From: Bacillus infantis NRRL B-14911
GTDB lineage: Bacteria > Bacillota > Bacilli > Bacillales > Cytobacillaceae
Assembly (NCBI RefSeq): GCF_000473245.1
Contig: NC_022524.1
Coordinates: 520,501-584,500, forward strand
Direction: 5' to 3'
DNA length: 64,000 bases
Shown: positions 44,812 to 53,739 of the stretch, one piece after another
How the letters are laid out: each line of letters opens with the position of its first letter
How positions within the stretch are numbered: position 1 is the first letter of the stretch
Notes under the pieces: generated by a model
What the model saw: only the letters and a program-made list of their open reading frames with translations
What the model was told of the DNA's origin: nothing
Databases searched by the model: none
Position numbers and translations under genes: made by a program

Positions 44812-44840
44812 ACTTTAGAGGAGAACATGGAGGTGGTCAA
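44812..44840 (-). promoter_or_regulatory. sigma-A promoter of the GH31 gene
   Basis: On the minus strand TTGACC (44840-44835), exactly 17 nt, TAAAGT (44817-44812), about 40 bp before the ATG. Confidence 0.7.
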
Positions 44841-44843
44841 TAC

Positions 44844-44855
44844 TTGTATATACAA
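44844..44855. promoter_or_regulatory. TreR/GntR-type operator palindrome
   Basis: Perfect 12-bp palindrome TTGTATATACAA, three bases upstream of the -35 element of the GH31 promoter. The sequence resembles the operator of the trehalose regulator TreR and related GntR/HutC proteins. No such regulator is encoded in the window, so it would act in trans. Confidence 0.6.
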
Positions 44856-45188
44856 CTAAACAGATGAAGTCATTGGACCCAGAAGCCCCAGAAATGCTGC
44901 TGTGAAATCGTTTGCGTCACTTCGTGAAAGCGTTTTGCTGATTGATGCAAAATGAATCCTTTACACTAAGCCTTTACAGTTTGTCATATTAAAGGGGACT
45001 TATGGGTCAAATCCTGTAATATAGTAAAAAAAGGATTGGAACAGAGGAGAAGAGGGAAAGAGTAGAATTTGTTTGATGCGGGAGTTGGAAGTGGAAAAGA
45101 AGTGCCGGATTATCTTTTTGAAGCCCCAGCCAGTACCCGATGGCAGGCAGAAAGCCCCCGCAGCAGCCAGCCGCAGGAGTTTCCCAAA
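44856..45188. other. intergenic stretch, nothing clear
   Basis: About 330 bp between the GH31 promoter and the end of the minus-strand oxidoreductase. No gene with a ribosome site, no strong hairpin with a T-tract, and no riboswitch was recognised on either strand. Confidence 0.4.
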
Positions 45189-46712
45189 TCATTCACCCTG
45201 GATTTTTTTAAGCGGAGTTTCTGCCGGGCCTTCGACAACTTCTCCTGTGTAAGAAAAGCGCGAGCCGTGGCACGGGCAGTCCCAGGTCCGTTCGCCATTA
45301 TTCCATTCACATTCGCAGCCCATATGTGTACAGGTGGTGTCGACGATATGAAGGGCTCCTTCTTTATCCCGGTAGGCCCCGGCCCTTTTGCCATTTACGA
45401 TGACAGGTGCACCGTGGTCCGGTTCAATATCATCGAGCTCGGCAGGGATATATTCGAGCTTCCCTTTAATCAGCTGGCCTGCAACATCGGTATTGAATTT
45501 AATGAATTCCTTGATGCTTGGATCGGCTTTAAATCGGGAAGGGGTGAATACTTCCTTATAAGGACTTTCCTTTTTGGCAATAAAATCATTCAGCAAATGG
45601 GCAGCCGCAATTCCGTTCGTCATCCCCCATTTACGGTAGCCGGTGGCAACATAAATGTTCGAGGCATTTTCAGTGATTGGGCCAACATACGGGATCTTAT
45701 CCAATGTGATTAAATCCTGTGCAGACCATCTGTATGGATACTCCTCTATGCCCATAACCTCCTCTGCGAATTCCTCCAAAGCCTCGTAATGCTTAAGAGT
45801 ATCCGATTCGTGCCCGGTTTTGTGGCTGTCACCGCTGATAAGGACCAGCTTCTCGCCATTTACCGGTGTATAACGCAGTGAGCGTGTCGGCTGATCGGCA
45901 CTGTAGTACATCCCGCCCGGATATTCCTCACGGGTCTTCACAGCCACAATATAGGATCTTTCCGGCTCCATTCTCGCAAAATAAAAGCCCTTGCCATCAT
46001 AGAATGGGAAGTGTGAGGCGACAATCACATGCTTGGCTGTAACGGTTTGGCCATTCTTTGTTTTAACTGAGGCAGGCTGTCCTTCCTCAATATCGACAGC
46101 TGTTGTATTTTCATACACTTTGCCGCCTGCTGCTGTAAATTCCTCAAGAAGCACCTTCAGGAATTTCAAAGGGTGAAATTGTGCCTGCCCCTTCATGACT
46201 GCTGCCCCTTTGATGTCTATGTTAAATGGGATGCTATCAGCAAAGCTGCTGTCGATTCCAAGCTTCTGGTAGGCTTCATATTCCTTTTGCACCTTGCCGG
46301 CAGCCTGGTCGGAAACCGCATAGATATAAGCGTCCTCCATGCTGAAGTCACAGTCGATCTTTTTTTCCTCGACAAGGTTTTTTACAAAAGTGATTGCTTC
46401 TGCATTCGCCTGATAATAAAGCTTCGTTTTGTCTTCACCAAAGTGGCTGATCAGCTCATCATAGATGACTCCGTGCTGGGCGGTCAGTTTGGCAGTTGTA
46501 TGCCCCGTTGTTCCGTTGAGGACGTTTCCTGCTTCAAGGATCGCTACCTTAAATCCCTCTTTTGCGAGAAGGTAGGCAGCGGTGATTCCTGTAATTCCTC
46601 CGCCGACGATTGCGACATCAGTCTCGATATTTTCATTAAGCGCCTCATAGGATGAGAGCGGGGTTTCCCTCCAGTACGGCTCCGGAAATTGCGGCATTTG
46701 TGAATGATTCAT
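45189..46712 (-). CDS. yhfW: FAD-dependent oxidoreductase with C-terminal Rieske domain (YhfW)
   Basis: 507 residues. A DAO-type FAD domain (DVAIVGGGITGITAAYLLAKEG, about 33-54, then GTTGHTTAKLTAQHG) is fused to a C-terminal Rieske 2Fe-2S domain (about 420-505) whose ligands are in CTHMGCE and CPCHGSRF. Length and architecture match B. subtilis YhfW. The substrate is not known. The Rieske cluster probably relays electrons to or from the flavin. GAGGAGGAAAGAT precedes the ATG. Monocistronic, no obvious terminator downstream. Cytosolic, no Tat signal seen. Confidence 0.92.
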   Translation of the reverse strand: MNHSQMPQFPEPYWRETPLSSYEALNENIETDVAIVGGGITGITAAYLLAKEGFKVAILEAGNVLNGTTGHTTAKLTAQHGVIYDELISHFGEDKTKLYYQANAEAITFVKNLVEEKKIDCDFSMEDAYIYAVSDQAAGKVQKEYEAYQKLGIDSSFADSIPFNIDIKGAAVMKGQAQFHPLKFLKVLLEEFTAAGGKVYENTTAVDIEEGQPASVKTKNGQTVTAKHVIVASHFPFYDGKGFYFARMEPERSYIVAVKTREEYPGGMYYSADQPTRSLRYTPVNGEKLVLISGDSHKTGHESDTLKHYEALEEFAEEVMGIEEYPYRWSAQDLITLDKIPYVGPITENASNIYVATGYRKWGMTNGIAAAHLLNDFIAKKESPYKEVFTPSRFKADPSIKEFIKFNTDVAGQLIKGKLEYIPAELDDIEPDHGAPVIVNGKRAGAYRDKEGALHIVDTTCTHMGCECEWNNGERTWDCPCHGSRFSYTGEVVEGPAETPLKKIQGE

Positions 46713-46862
46713 ATCTTTCCTCCTCAGGTTTTTCTTCTAGTAGATAATCTTTCCTTTCCAAGGGGGGCATATTCGTTCTTCTGCATAGCTGCTGTAAATT
46801 TCATACCCTTTTGGGCCGGAAGATAATCGCAGGAAAAAGAGTTGCGGCAGGGACGGAATTAT

Positions 46863-46893
46863 TGGATAAAATAAGCAGCAAACTTAAATACTA
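46863..46893 (+). promoter_or_regulatory. sigma-G-like promoter of the germination operon
   Basis: TGGATA (46863-46868), 18-nt spacer, AATACTA (46887-46893), close to the forespore sigma-G consensus TGAATA-N17-18-CATACTA. It lies about 30 bp upstream of the first gene, as expected for germinant receptor operons. Confidence 0.55.
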
Positions 46894-46923
46894 GAAATGC
46901 AACTTTAAAATGGATGGGAAGAT

Positions 46924-47175
46924 ATGATGGTCACTCTTTCGTTTATATTGGTTTCCACAGGCTTGTTTGTGCTGACTCTTCTCTTTGATTTATTTGTTTT
47001 TAAAAGTACAGTCACTGAAGCAATTCTGAATATTTTTTATGCCGAAATAGCTGCAGGAAGGGTCATTGCATTGTTTGTTTTTTTCCTCGGCATGGGTTCC
47101 AGCCTGTTTATCGACATAAGGCTTTATAAAAATAAAAAAGCTGAAAAAGCACAGTCGAAGGGAAGTGGGAGCTGA
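46924..47175 (+). CDS. small two-helix membrane protein heading the ger operon
   Basis: 83 residues: two membrane segments (about 5-25 and 42-64) joined by a short loop, then a charged Lys-rich tail. The second ATG of an ATG-ATG pair at 46924/46927 could also start it. Its last base overlaps the first base of the GerB gene's ATG, so it is coupled to it. It may be an accessory subunit such as the small GerD-subunit-like proteins described for some B. megaterium receptors, by position and topology only. No sequence family recognised. Confidence 0.65.
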   Translation: MMVTLSFILVSTGLFVLTLLFDLFVFKSTVTEAILNIFYAEIAAGRVIALFVFFLGMGSSLFIDIRLYKNKKAEKAQSKGSGS

Positions 47176-48293
47176 TGTTAAAAGAAAGTATATCGCTCAG
47201 CCAGCTGATGACGCTGGTCATCAATTTCCTGCTCGGCAGTGCGATTATCATTGGTGTCGGCAAAGGCGCAGAGCAGGATGCCTGGATAGCCATGGTCATT
47301 TCTACAGGATTTGGAATGGGAATTGTCTACTTTTACTGGTTCCTGATCAGCCGACTTCCCGGAAAAAACCTTTATGAAATTATGGAGCACTGCTTTAAGC
47401 GCTATCTTGTCATTCCAATGGCATTACTATATGTCATTTATTTTCTCTACATATCCAGCAGGGTGGTGAGGGATTTTGGCGAGCTGATCGCGTCTGCCAT
47501 TCTTCCCAATACGCCAATTGAAATGATATCCCTTACCATCGCTTTGACGATGGGCTATATCCTTTACCTTGGCATTGAAGTGCTTGGGCGGACATCTGAA
47601 ATTTTCTCTCCATATGTGGTGCTGTTTGTGCTATTGCTGACGATTTTCCTGCTGGCAAGCGGAAACCTGGAATTCAGCCGGATCGAGCCGGTCCTTGGCG
47701 AGGGCATCATGCCTGTGGCCAAAGCTGTTTTTCCTTCGCTGTTTGTATTTCCATTCGGCGAGCTTATCGCCTTTACGGTCATCCTCGGAAAAGTCACCAG
47801 CTTCAAATATGTCAAAAGAGTCTCATTAATGGGAACAGCGATTGCCGGGCTGTTGCTGACCCATGCGACCATCCTTATGGTCATGACTCTTGGATCTGAT
47901 GCGATGGTACGATCCAATTTTCCGATGCTCAGTGCGGCAAGGCAGGTTTCCATCGGCAATTTCATTGAGCGGATCGATGCCCTCGTCGTTTTCATTATGA
48001 TGCTTGGCATCCTGATAAAAGGCTCGGTCTTTCTTTTTGGCGCGCTGAAAGGGCTGGAATACGTTTTCCGGCTGCCCTATCGATACTTTGCCCTTCCTAT
48101 GTCAGCGGTCGTGTCCCTGTTTTCTGTACTGATTTCAGTCAATTTTGCCGACCATCTGGAGGAAGGGCTTGTTGTAGTCCCTTATTTTGTTCATTTGCCG
48201 ATGCAATTCGGCATTCCATCTGTCCTCCTGGCTGTCTTGCTATGGAAAAACCGAAGCCGGAAGCGTTCCGGGAAAAATGGGGTGAAATGTTGA
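47175..48293 (+). CDS. spore germination receptor B subunit (GerAB/GerKB type permease)
   Basis: 372 residues with ten membrane segments of the amino-acid-permease-like Spore_permease family (ISLSQLMTLVINFLLGSAIIIG near the start, then VRDFGELIASAILPNTP and FPFGELIAFTVIL). B subunits form the germinant-binding pocket in the spore inner membrane. The ATG overlaps the preceding stop by one base, with AAGGGAAGTGGGAG as ribosome site. Its end overlaps the A-subunit gene. The order B-A-C is less usual than A-B-C. Confidence 0.9.
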   Translation: MLKESISLSQLMTLVINFLLGSAIIIGVGKGAEQDAWIAMVISTGFGMGIVYFYWFLISRLPGKNLYEIMEHCFKRYLVIPMALLYVIYFLYISSRVVRDFGELIASAILPNTPIEMISLTIALTMGYILYLGIEVLGRTSEIFSPYVVLFVLLLTIFLLASGNLEFSRIEPVLGEGIMPVAKAVFPSLFVFPFGELIAFTVILGKVTSFKYVKRVSLMGTAIAGLLLTHATILMVMTLGSDAMVRSNFPMLSAARQVSIGNFIERIDALVVFIMMLGILIKGSVFLFGALKGLEYVFRLPYRYFALPMSAVVSLFSVLISVNFADHLEEGLVVVPYFVHLPMQFGIPSVLLAVLLWKNRSRKRSGKNGVKC

Positions 48294-49879
48294 AACGCAT
48301 TAAAACACTCAGCCGCATAAAAAGAGTCGAAATAGAGAGGGAGGAAAAGACTGAAAAGGAAACTGGCGATAAGAGCCTTGACAGCTATGAGCTAGAAGAA
48401 CTTAAAGAGGAATTATCCTGCCGTTTCGGGGCTTCAGCCGATCTGAAAATTGAAGAACTCAAGGCCGGAGCGGCTGATGCCCTTCTTTTTTATTTGGAAA
48501 CCATGATCGACAGCAATGTGCTTAAGGAAATCATTCATTCAATTGCCAAAGAGCCAGGAACTGATACAAAGGTAAAAACCATTGATGATGTCAAGGGCTA
48601 CGGCAAAGAGCATTTCGGAGGATCAGGCTATAAGCTTGCAGAGACAGTCTCGCAAATGACTGACTTTATGCTTTCGGGAAGCATTATCCTTGCTTTTAAA
48701 GGTGTACCCCGGGCCATTTCCATTCCTGTTCCCACCACGGAAAGCCGGTCGATAGCTGAACCAAGCACTCAGACAGTCGTCAGGGGGCCTAAGGATGGAT
48801 TTGTAGAAACTTTATCGGTAAACGTCAGTCTGATCCGCAGGAGGATCAAGAATCCCAGGCTTCAATTTGAGGAATTTACTATCGGAAATGACACGCGCAC
48901 AACGGTCTTTATCAGTTATATGAAGGATATTGCCGACAGCGGGATTGTCGAGGAGGTCCGCAAACGGCTGAAAAAGATTGATACGGGCGCGATTTTTGAA
49001 ACAGGGAATATTGAAGAACTGATTGCAGATAAAACGGCCACTCTATTTCCGTTGGCCCTCAACACCGAGAGGCCTGATGCAGTAGCGGCCAATCTGCTGG
49101 AGGGAAAAGTGGCCATCCTTTGTGACGGAACGCCATTTGTGCTGCTCGTGCCTGCGGTGCTGGTCGACTTTTTTTCCGTCTCAGAAGACTATTACCAAAA
49201 CTTCCTGATGGGAACATTCATCCGTTTTATCCGCTATATTTCGTTTATGATTGCACTTATCACGCCTTCCCTGTATGTCGGCATTCTTACCTTTCACCAT
49301 GAACTGCTTCCGACCACGCTGCTTTTGAGTGTAATCGCGCAGCGGGAAGGGGTGCCGTTCCCGGCTGTGATTGAAGTTCTGCTGATGGAAATCACCTTTG
49401 AAATCCTGCGTGAGGCAGGCGTCAGAATGCCGCGCGCTGTCGGGCAGACGGTATCGATCGTCGGAGCGCTCGTCATCGGGCAGGCTGCAGCCGAGGCGGG
49501 GATCATATCCAATATTATGGTCATTATCGTTGCCATCACAGCCATTGCCAATTTTGTTTCACCCACATACAGCTTCGCCAATGCCTCGAGGCTGCTGAGA
49601 TTCCTGCTGATCATCACAGCTGCTTTCCTTGGCCTGTATGGAGTCCTGATTGTGCTTGTTCTGATGGTGGCTCACTTAAGCGCTCTCCGTTCCTTTGGAG
49701 TTCCTTATCTGGCCCCAGTAGCCCCGTTTATCATTGAAAGCCAGAAGGATGTGTTCTTCCGCTTTCCTTTCTGGAGCATGAATAAAAGGCCAAGCTATTT
49801 GAAGCCGCAAAAAGAAGAGAAGCAGCCTAAGACCGGCTCCCCTTCTCCGCCTCCGATGAATGGGGGTCATGGGAAATGA
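48287..49879 (+). CDS. spore germination receptor A subunit (GerAA/GerKA type)
   Basis: About 530 residues. An N-terminal cytosolic domain (about 45-230, with DALLFYLETMIDSNVLKEII and VRGPKDGFVETLSVNVSLIRRRIK) is followed by a C-terminal membrane domain with about five segments (EVLLMEITFEILREAGVRMPRAVGQTVSIVGALVIGQAAVEAG-type motif, here AAAEAG). It assembles with B and C. The ATG at 48287 is preferred since GGGG lies just upstream. The in-frame ATG at 48242 would overlap the B gene by 52 bases and has no ribosome site. Confidence 0.9.
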   Translation: MLKRIKTLSRIKRVEIEREEKTEKETGDKSLDSYELEELKEELSCRFGASADLKIEELKAGAADALLFYLETMIDSNVLKEIIHSIAKEPGTDTKVKTIDDVKGYGKEHFGGSGYKLAETVSQMTDFMLSGSIILAFKGVPRAISIPVPTTESRSIAEPSTQTVVRGPKDGFVETLSVNVSLIRRRIKNPRLQFEEFTIGNDTRTTVFISYMKDIADSGIVEEVRKRLKKIDTGAIFETGNIEELIADKTATLFPLALNTERPDAVAANLLEGKVAILCDGTPFVLLVPAVLVDFFSVSEDYYQNFLMGTFIRFIRYISFMIALITPSLYVGILTFHHELLPTTLLLSVIAQREGVPFPAVIEVLLMEITFEILREAGVRMPRAVGQTVSIVGALVIGQAAAEAGIISNIMVIIVAITAIANFVSPTYSFANASRLLRFLLIITAAFLGLYGVLIVLVLMVAHLSALRSFGVPYLAPVAPFIIESQKDVFFRFPFWSMNKRPSYLKPQKEEKQPKTGSPSPPPMNGGHGK

Positions 49880-51060
49880 AAAAAATCATAGCTGTTATGG
49901 CTTTGTGCTGCCTGCTGACTGGATGCTGGGACCAAAAGGAGCTGGCAGAGGTTACCGTAATTACCGGTATGGCTGTGGACAAGGGGAAAGATGAAAAATA
50001 CTACCTGTCTGTAGAAGGCATTAATGCTGCGGAGCTGAATAACCGGACTGCCGGCGGTAATGCACCTTCGATTGTGTATGGGAAGGAAGGGAATTCCCTG
50101 TCCGAATTGACGAACCAAATGAGTGAGGGCATTTCGCGAAACCTGGTCTATTCGCATATGAGGACTTTGATCATCAGTGAAGAAGTGGCGGAGGACGGGA
50201 TGCTGGAGTTTCTGGATTACCTGGAGCGCAATAGGGAGATGCGGGATGATTTTAATATCGTTATTTCAAGGGGAGTAAGGGCCGAAGAAGTGCTGAAGGT
50301 GACGTACCAGTTCCAAAAGTCCACTTCCCTTAAGCTCCATACACAGCTGGACACGATGGAAGAAACCTGGGGAGGCGACCCCGGCGTGAGGCTGAATGAT
50401 GTGATCAGCGCCTGGACGTCCCCTGGCCGGCAGCCGGTCATGGCTGCTGTTGCCATTAAGGGGGATCCGGAAAAGGGATCGAGTGTAGAGAATATGAAGA
50501 AAGTAACACCGGATGCGCTGGTTGTGCTGGATTCGCTTGCAATTTTTGAAGGCGGCAGGCTGGATGGTTTTCTAAGTCTTGAGGATGCTCGGAATTACCT
50601 CTGGACACAGGACAAGATTAAGAGTACAAGCCTAACAATAAGCTGCGGGGAAAACCGCTACATCGACATCAGAATCTATAATACAACAACAAAGACAAAA
50701 GCAAGGATTGAGGACGGCAAGGCGAAAGTTAAGATCGACATAAGAGGGGAGAGTTATTTGGAGGGCACCCAATGCGCTGATTCAGTCGACTCTGTATCAA
50801 CTTATGAAGATTATGAGGAGAAGACAGAGAACCACATTGAAAAAATCGTTGCAGATACTATCAGAAGAGTGCAAAAAGAAGACAAAGCAGATATCTTCGG
50901 ATTCGGTGATGTGGTCAGAAGAAAAGATTATAAACACTTCCACGAGATAGAAGCCGATTGGGACCAATACTTTTCTGAGGCGGATGTCGAGGTGACCGCT
51001 CTCATTAAAATGAGAAGGACGGGGATCAGAACCAAATCATTCTTATCAGAGACCAACTAG
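49876..51060 (+). CDS. spore germination receptor C subunit lipoprotein (Ger(x)C family)
   Basis: 394 residues. The signal peptide ends in lipobox LTGC (Cys16), followed by the family signature WDQKELAEVTVITGMAVDKG. The three C-subunit domains follow, with SHMRTLIISEEVAEDGMLEFLDYLERNREMRDDFNIVIS in the middle. It is anchored to the outer face of the spore inner membrane. The ATG overlaps the A-subunit stop by four bases. Last gene of the operon. No terminator was seen before the stress-gene promoter. Confidence 0.93.
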   Translation: MKKIIAVMALCCLLTGCWDQKELAEVTVITGMAVDKGKDEKYYLSVEGINAAELNNRTAGGNAPSIVYGKEGNSLSELTNQMSEGISRNLVYSHMRTLIISEEVAEDGMLEFLDYLERNREMRDDFNIVISRGVRAEEVLKVTYQFQKSTSLKLHTQLDTMEETWGGDPGVRLNDVISAWTSPGRQPVMAAVAIKGDPEKGSSVENMKKVTPDALVVLDSLAIFEGGRLDGFLSLEDARNYLWTQDKIKSTSLTISCGENRYIDIRIYNTTTKTKARIEDGKAKVKIDIRGESYLEGTQCADSVDSVSTYEDYEEKTENHIEKIVADTIRRVQKEDKADIFGFGDVVRRKDYKHFHEIEADWDQYFSEADVEVTALIKMRRTGIRTKSFLSETN

Positions 51061-51065
51061 CTAAT

Positions 51066-51090
51066 GTTTACAGGATGCGCCTGCGGGTAA
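51066..51090 (+). promoter_or_regulatory. sigma-B promoter of the general stress gene
   Basis: GTTTAC, 13-nt spacer, GGGTAA: near-consensus sigma-B promoter, about 65 bp before the ATG at 51158. Confidence 0.75.
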
Positions 51091-51157
51091 AATCACTCTA
51101 TAGGCTCGCCTGAAAAGCTTGTCTATTTATCTTAGCTTATTAAGGAGGCAAAAGATA

Positions 51158-51772
51158 ATGGCAGAAGAACAGAAGCATATAGTAGGCGTTTATGATACAC
51201 AAAGTGAAGCCATTGAAGCTGTAGAGGAATTAAGGGCCCAAGGCTATGACACAAAGGATATTTCAGTGGTAGGGAAAAATGATGATGACGTGGAAGCAGT
51301 AACAGAGCAGACAGGGACGAAGGCGGAAGAAGGCCTTGCTGCCGGAGCTGCTGCCGGAGGTACGCTCGGCGGACTTGCAGGACTGCTGGCAGGAGCCGGA
51401 GCCCTTGCCATCCCGGGCATCGGTCCGGTGCTCGCCGCAGGACCCCTTGCAGGAGCACTCACAGGGGCAGCTGCCGGAGCCGGACTTGGAGGGCTTACAG
51501 GAGCCCTCGTCGGTATGGGGATTCCGGAAGATGATGCCGAGCATTACAGCGGCCAAATCAAGGAAGGCAAAATACTGGTGTTTGTTGACGGCAGATCGGA
51601 CAAGCTGCGTGAGCAGAAAATGAATCCTGGTGAAGCTGGCATGCCGGACAATGAACCAGTTATGCCGGTCGACAACGTCTATGTTCCCCCTCAAGGGACA
51701 AGGTCGCCTGTCTCAGATGACCCGGAAATTGTAAAAGACAGAATGAAGGTCGACAACAATAAAATGTATTAA
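51158..51772 (+). CDS. general stress protein with YflT domain
   Basis: 204 residues. The N-terminal YflT domain (about 5-60: KHIVGVYDTQSEAIEAVEELRAQGYDTKDISVVGKND) is followed by a long Gly/Ala-rich hydrophobic stretch (about 60-125) of the glycine-zipper kind, then GIPEDDAEHYSGQIKEGKILVFVD and a charged tail. YflT is a sigma-B-dependent heat/general stress protein in B. subtilis, and the promoter here agrees. Molecular role unknown. The glycine-zipper part may insert in the membrane. AAGGAGG lies 9 nt before the ATG. Confidence 0.88.
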   Translation: MAEEQKHIVGVYDTQSEAIEAVEELRAQGYDTKDISVVGKNDDDVEAVTEQTGTKAEEGLAAGAAAGGTLGGLAGLLAGAGALAIPGIGPVLAAGPLAGALTGAAAGAGLGGLTGALVGMGIPEDDAEHYSGQIKEGKILVFVDGRSDKLREQKMNPGEAGMPDNEPVMPVDNVYVPPQGTRSPVSDDPEIVKDRMKVDNNKMY

Positions 51773-51778
51773 AGAAAG

Positions 51779-51806
51779 GGCACCCGCTGCAAAGGGTGCC
51801 TTTTTT
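51779..51806 (+). terminator. terminator after general stress gene
   Basis: GGCACCC/GGGTGCC stem, 8-nt loop, six T. Confidence 0.88.
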
Positions 51807-51865
51807 CTGACGTTGAAAAACGAAGGGGCCAATAGTATAACTAAGGAAAAAGGAAGGGGATGTAT

Positions 51866-52764
51866 ATGAATCAGCCGTGGAGTGGAGAAATATCCATTGC
51901 TTCCCTTGAGGCAAGGGAACTTCTGTTAAGCCAGTTTCCTGAACTGGCGCCTGCTGAGGTGGAGCACTTTGGAGAAGGCTTTGATAACAGAGTGTTTTTA
52001 GTCAATGATGAATATGTATTCCGCTTTCCGCGGAAAGCGGCAGCAGAAGAGCTGCTGAAGACAGAAAGCCGGATACTGCCTGAGCTCCGCATTGCTGCCG
52101 GAGTCGATTTTCCTGTGCCAGTATATAGCGGAAAACCTGATAAAGGCTATCCGTGTTTTTTTTCCGGCTACAGAAAGATCAGCGGATCAGCTCCAGCAGG
52201 CCCGGGGGGAAAGAGTCTGCCAGCAGGCTGGCTGAATTCCTGAAGCAGCACCACTCCTTTCCTATTAAAAAAGCTAAGGAACTTGGCGTCCCGTTTGATA
52301 CATACAACAGGCTTGATATGGAAACAAGGCTTGTGAAAATGGAAGAGTACGCCGAAAAAGGGAAAGCCGCTGGAATCCTTAAGGAGGAAGAAAGCCTTTT
52401 TTCTTATATCAAAAAAGCCATACCCATAAAAGTGGAATGTGATCCAGTTCTTGTGCACGGCGATCTGCATATAAGAAATATCCTGGCCGATCCTGAAGGG
52501 GAAATCAGCGGAATCATTGACTGGGGCGATGTTCATCTCGGCAATCCGAGCATTGACCTTTCCATTGCGTACAGCTATCTCCGGCCGGATGCCAGGGAAG
52601 AGTTTTTTGGGGCATATGGAGAACCTGGGCCCGAAGCAAGGGATCTCGCAAGATTCAAAGGCATCTATACAGCCTTGCTGCTTGCGGTATATGCCCATGA
52701 CCGCGGGGATGCAGTTCTAGTTGGCGCTGCAAGTGACAGCCTGGTTCTGGCGCTGGCTGACTGA
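51866..52764 (+). pseudogene. aminoglycoside phosphotransferase family gene split by a frameshift
   Basis: Two overlapping frames together make one APH-family kinase of about 300 residues. The first part (51866 to about 52210) has the ATP-lobe: HFGEGFDNRVFLVNDEYVFRFPR and the Lys-containing strand. The second (from about 52210 to 52764) has the catalytic HGDLHIRNIL and metal-binding IIDWGDVHLGNPSIDL. They join by a -1 shift in CCCGGGGGGAAAG (52201-52213). Either one G is missing from the six-G run, or a programmed slip occurs at G-GGA-AAG, which fits the heptamer rule exactly. Unframed, the first product lacks the active site. AAGGAAGGGG precedes the ATG at 51866. Confidence 0.75.
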
Positions 52765-52823
52765 ACGGGTACATGAAGATCCCCTTTTCATTTCATACTA
52801 GTTATATGAAAGGGGGCCATCTT

Positions 52824-53633
52824 ATGCCCGAGCTTCCTGAAATGGAAACCTGCCGCCAGCTGCTGGGCCGTCAGCTGACGGGGCTTATGATCACAGAGGC
52901 CGAAATCAACAGAGAAAAATCTATCAATGTTCCGCCGGCAGAATTTATCAGGCAGGTGCAGAACAGCACAATCACAAGCATCGATAGGCGCGCCAAGCAT
53001 CTGATCTTCCGGCTCAGCTCCGGAAAAAATCTTCTCCTCCATCTGATGCTTGGAGGATGGATGTATCTTGGCAATGACGAAGATAATCCTGACAGGACAA
53101 AGCAGGTGATCCTGTCATTTGGCAGCAGGAAGCTGTACTTCATCGGCCTGCGGCTCGGCTACCTGCATCTGCTGACTGCACAGGAGCTGGAGAAAGAATT
53201 CGAAGAGCTGGGACCGGAACCTTTGGATCCTGGATTTACGGCAGCCTCATTTGCCCAGTTATTGGAGAAAAAACGTGGAATGCTCAAGACATCGCTTGTG
53301 AACCAGCATTTCATTGCAGGAATCGGAAACTGCTATTCAGATGAAATCTGCCACCAGGCCGGACTTTTGCCGATGAGGAAAATCGAGGAGCTCAGCGAAA
53401 TGGAGAAGAGCAGACTGTATCCGGCAATGAAAACAGTGTTTGCAAACGCAATCCAGAGCGGAGGCTATATGGATGAGCCGCTTTTTAAAGGCGATCTGAT
53501 AACCGGCGGTTATAATGAACGCTGCATGGTATATGACAGAAAAGGGGAAAGCTGCCTCCGCTGCGGCTCACAGATCGTAAAGGAAGAGATTTCATCACGG
53601 AAAACCTTTTATTGTCCAGGCTGCCAGTCGTGA
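52824..53633 (+). CDS. Fpg/Nei family DNA glycosylase
   Basis: 269 residues. After Met removal the protein begins PELPEMETC, giving the catalytic Pro1 and Glu2 of the Fpg/Nei family. The conserved Lys lies in DRRAKHLIF (about 57), the helix-two-turn-helix in VNQHFIAGIGNCYSDEICHQAG, and a C-terminal zinc finger in CLRCG...CPGC (about 245-267). It removes oxidised bases and nicks the strand. This is the divergent branch found in Bacillaceae besides the housekeeping MutM, so the exact lesion preference is unknown. The ATG at 52824 has AAAGGGGGCC upstream. Monocistronic. Confidence 0.88.
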   Translation: MPELPEMETCRQLLGRQLTGLMITEAEINREKSINVPPAEFIRQVQNSTITSIDRRAKHLIFRLSSGKNLLLHLMLGGWMYLGNDEDNPDRTKQVILSFGSRKLYFIGLRLGYLHLLTAQELEKEFEELGPEPLDPGFTAASFAQLLEKKRGMLKTSLVNQHFIAGIGNCYSDEICHQAGLLPMRKIEELSEMEKSRLYPAMKTVFANAIQSGGYMDEPLFKGDLITGGYNERCMVYDRKGESCLRCGSQIVKEEISSRKTFYCPGCQS

Positions 53634-53657
53634 ATTCTTTTTTATATGCGTAAAAAT

Positions 53658-53686
53658 AGCCCAGGGAGGAGGTCCTTGGGCTTTTT
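53658..53686 (+). terminator. terminator after DNA glycosylase
   Basis: AGCCCAGGGA/TCCTTGGGCT stem with one wobble, short loop, five T. Confidence 0.88.
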
Positions 53687-53739
53687 ATGTTTTTACATGA
53701 ATTGGCGGCCCGATTTTTAAGGCAGGCTGGCGTTTTCTA

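Noticed and set aside
45069-45713. A plus-strand frame of 214 codons opposite the end of yhfW.
   Set aside because: It lies over the conserved Rieske domain coding sequence of the other strand and has no ribosome site.
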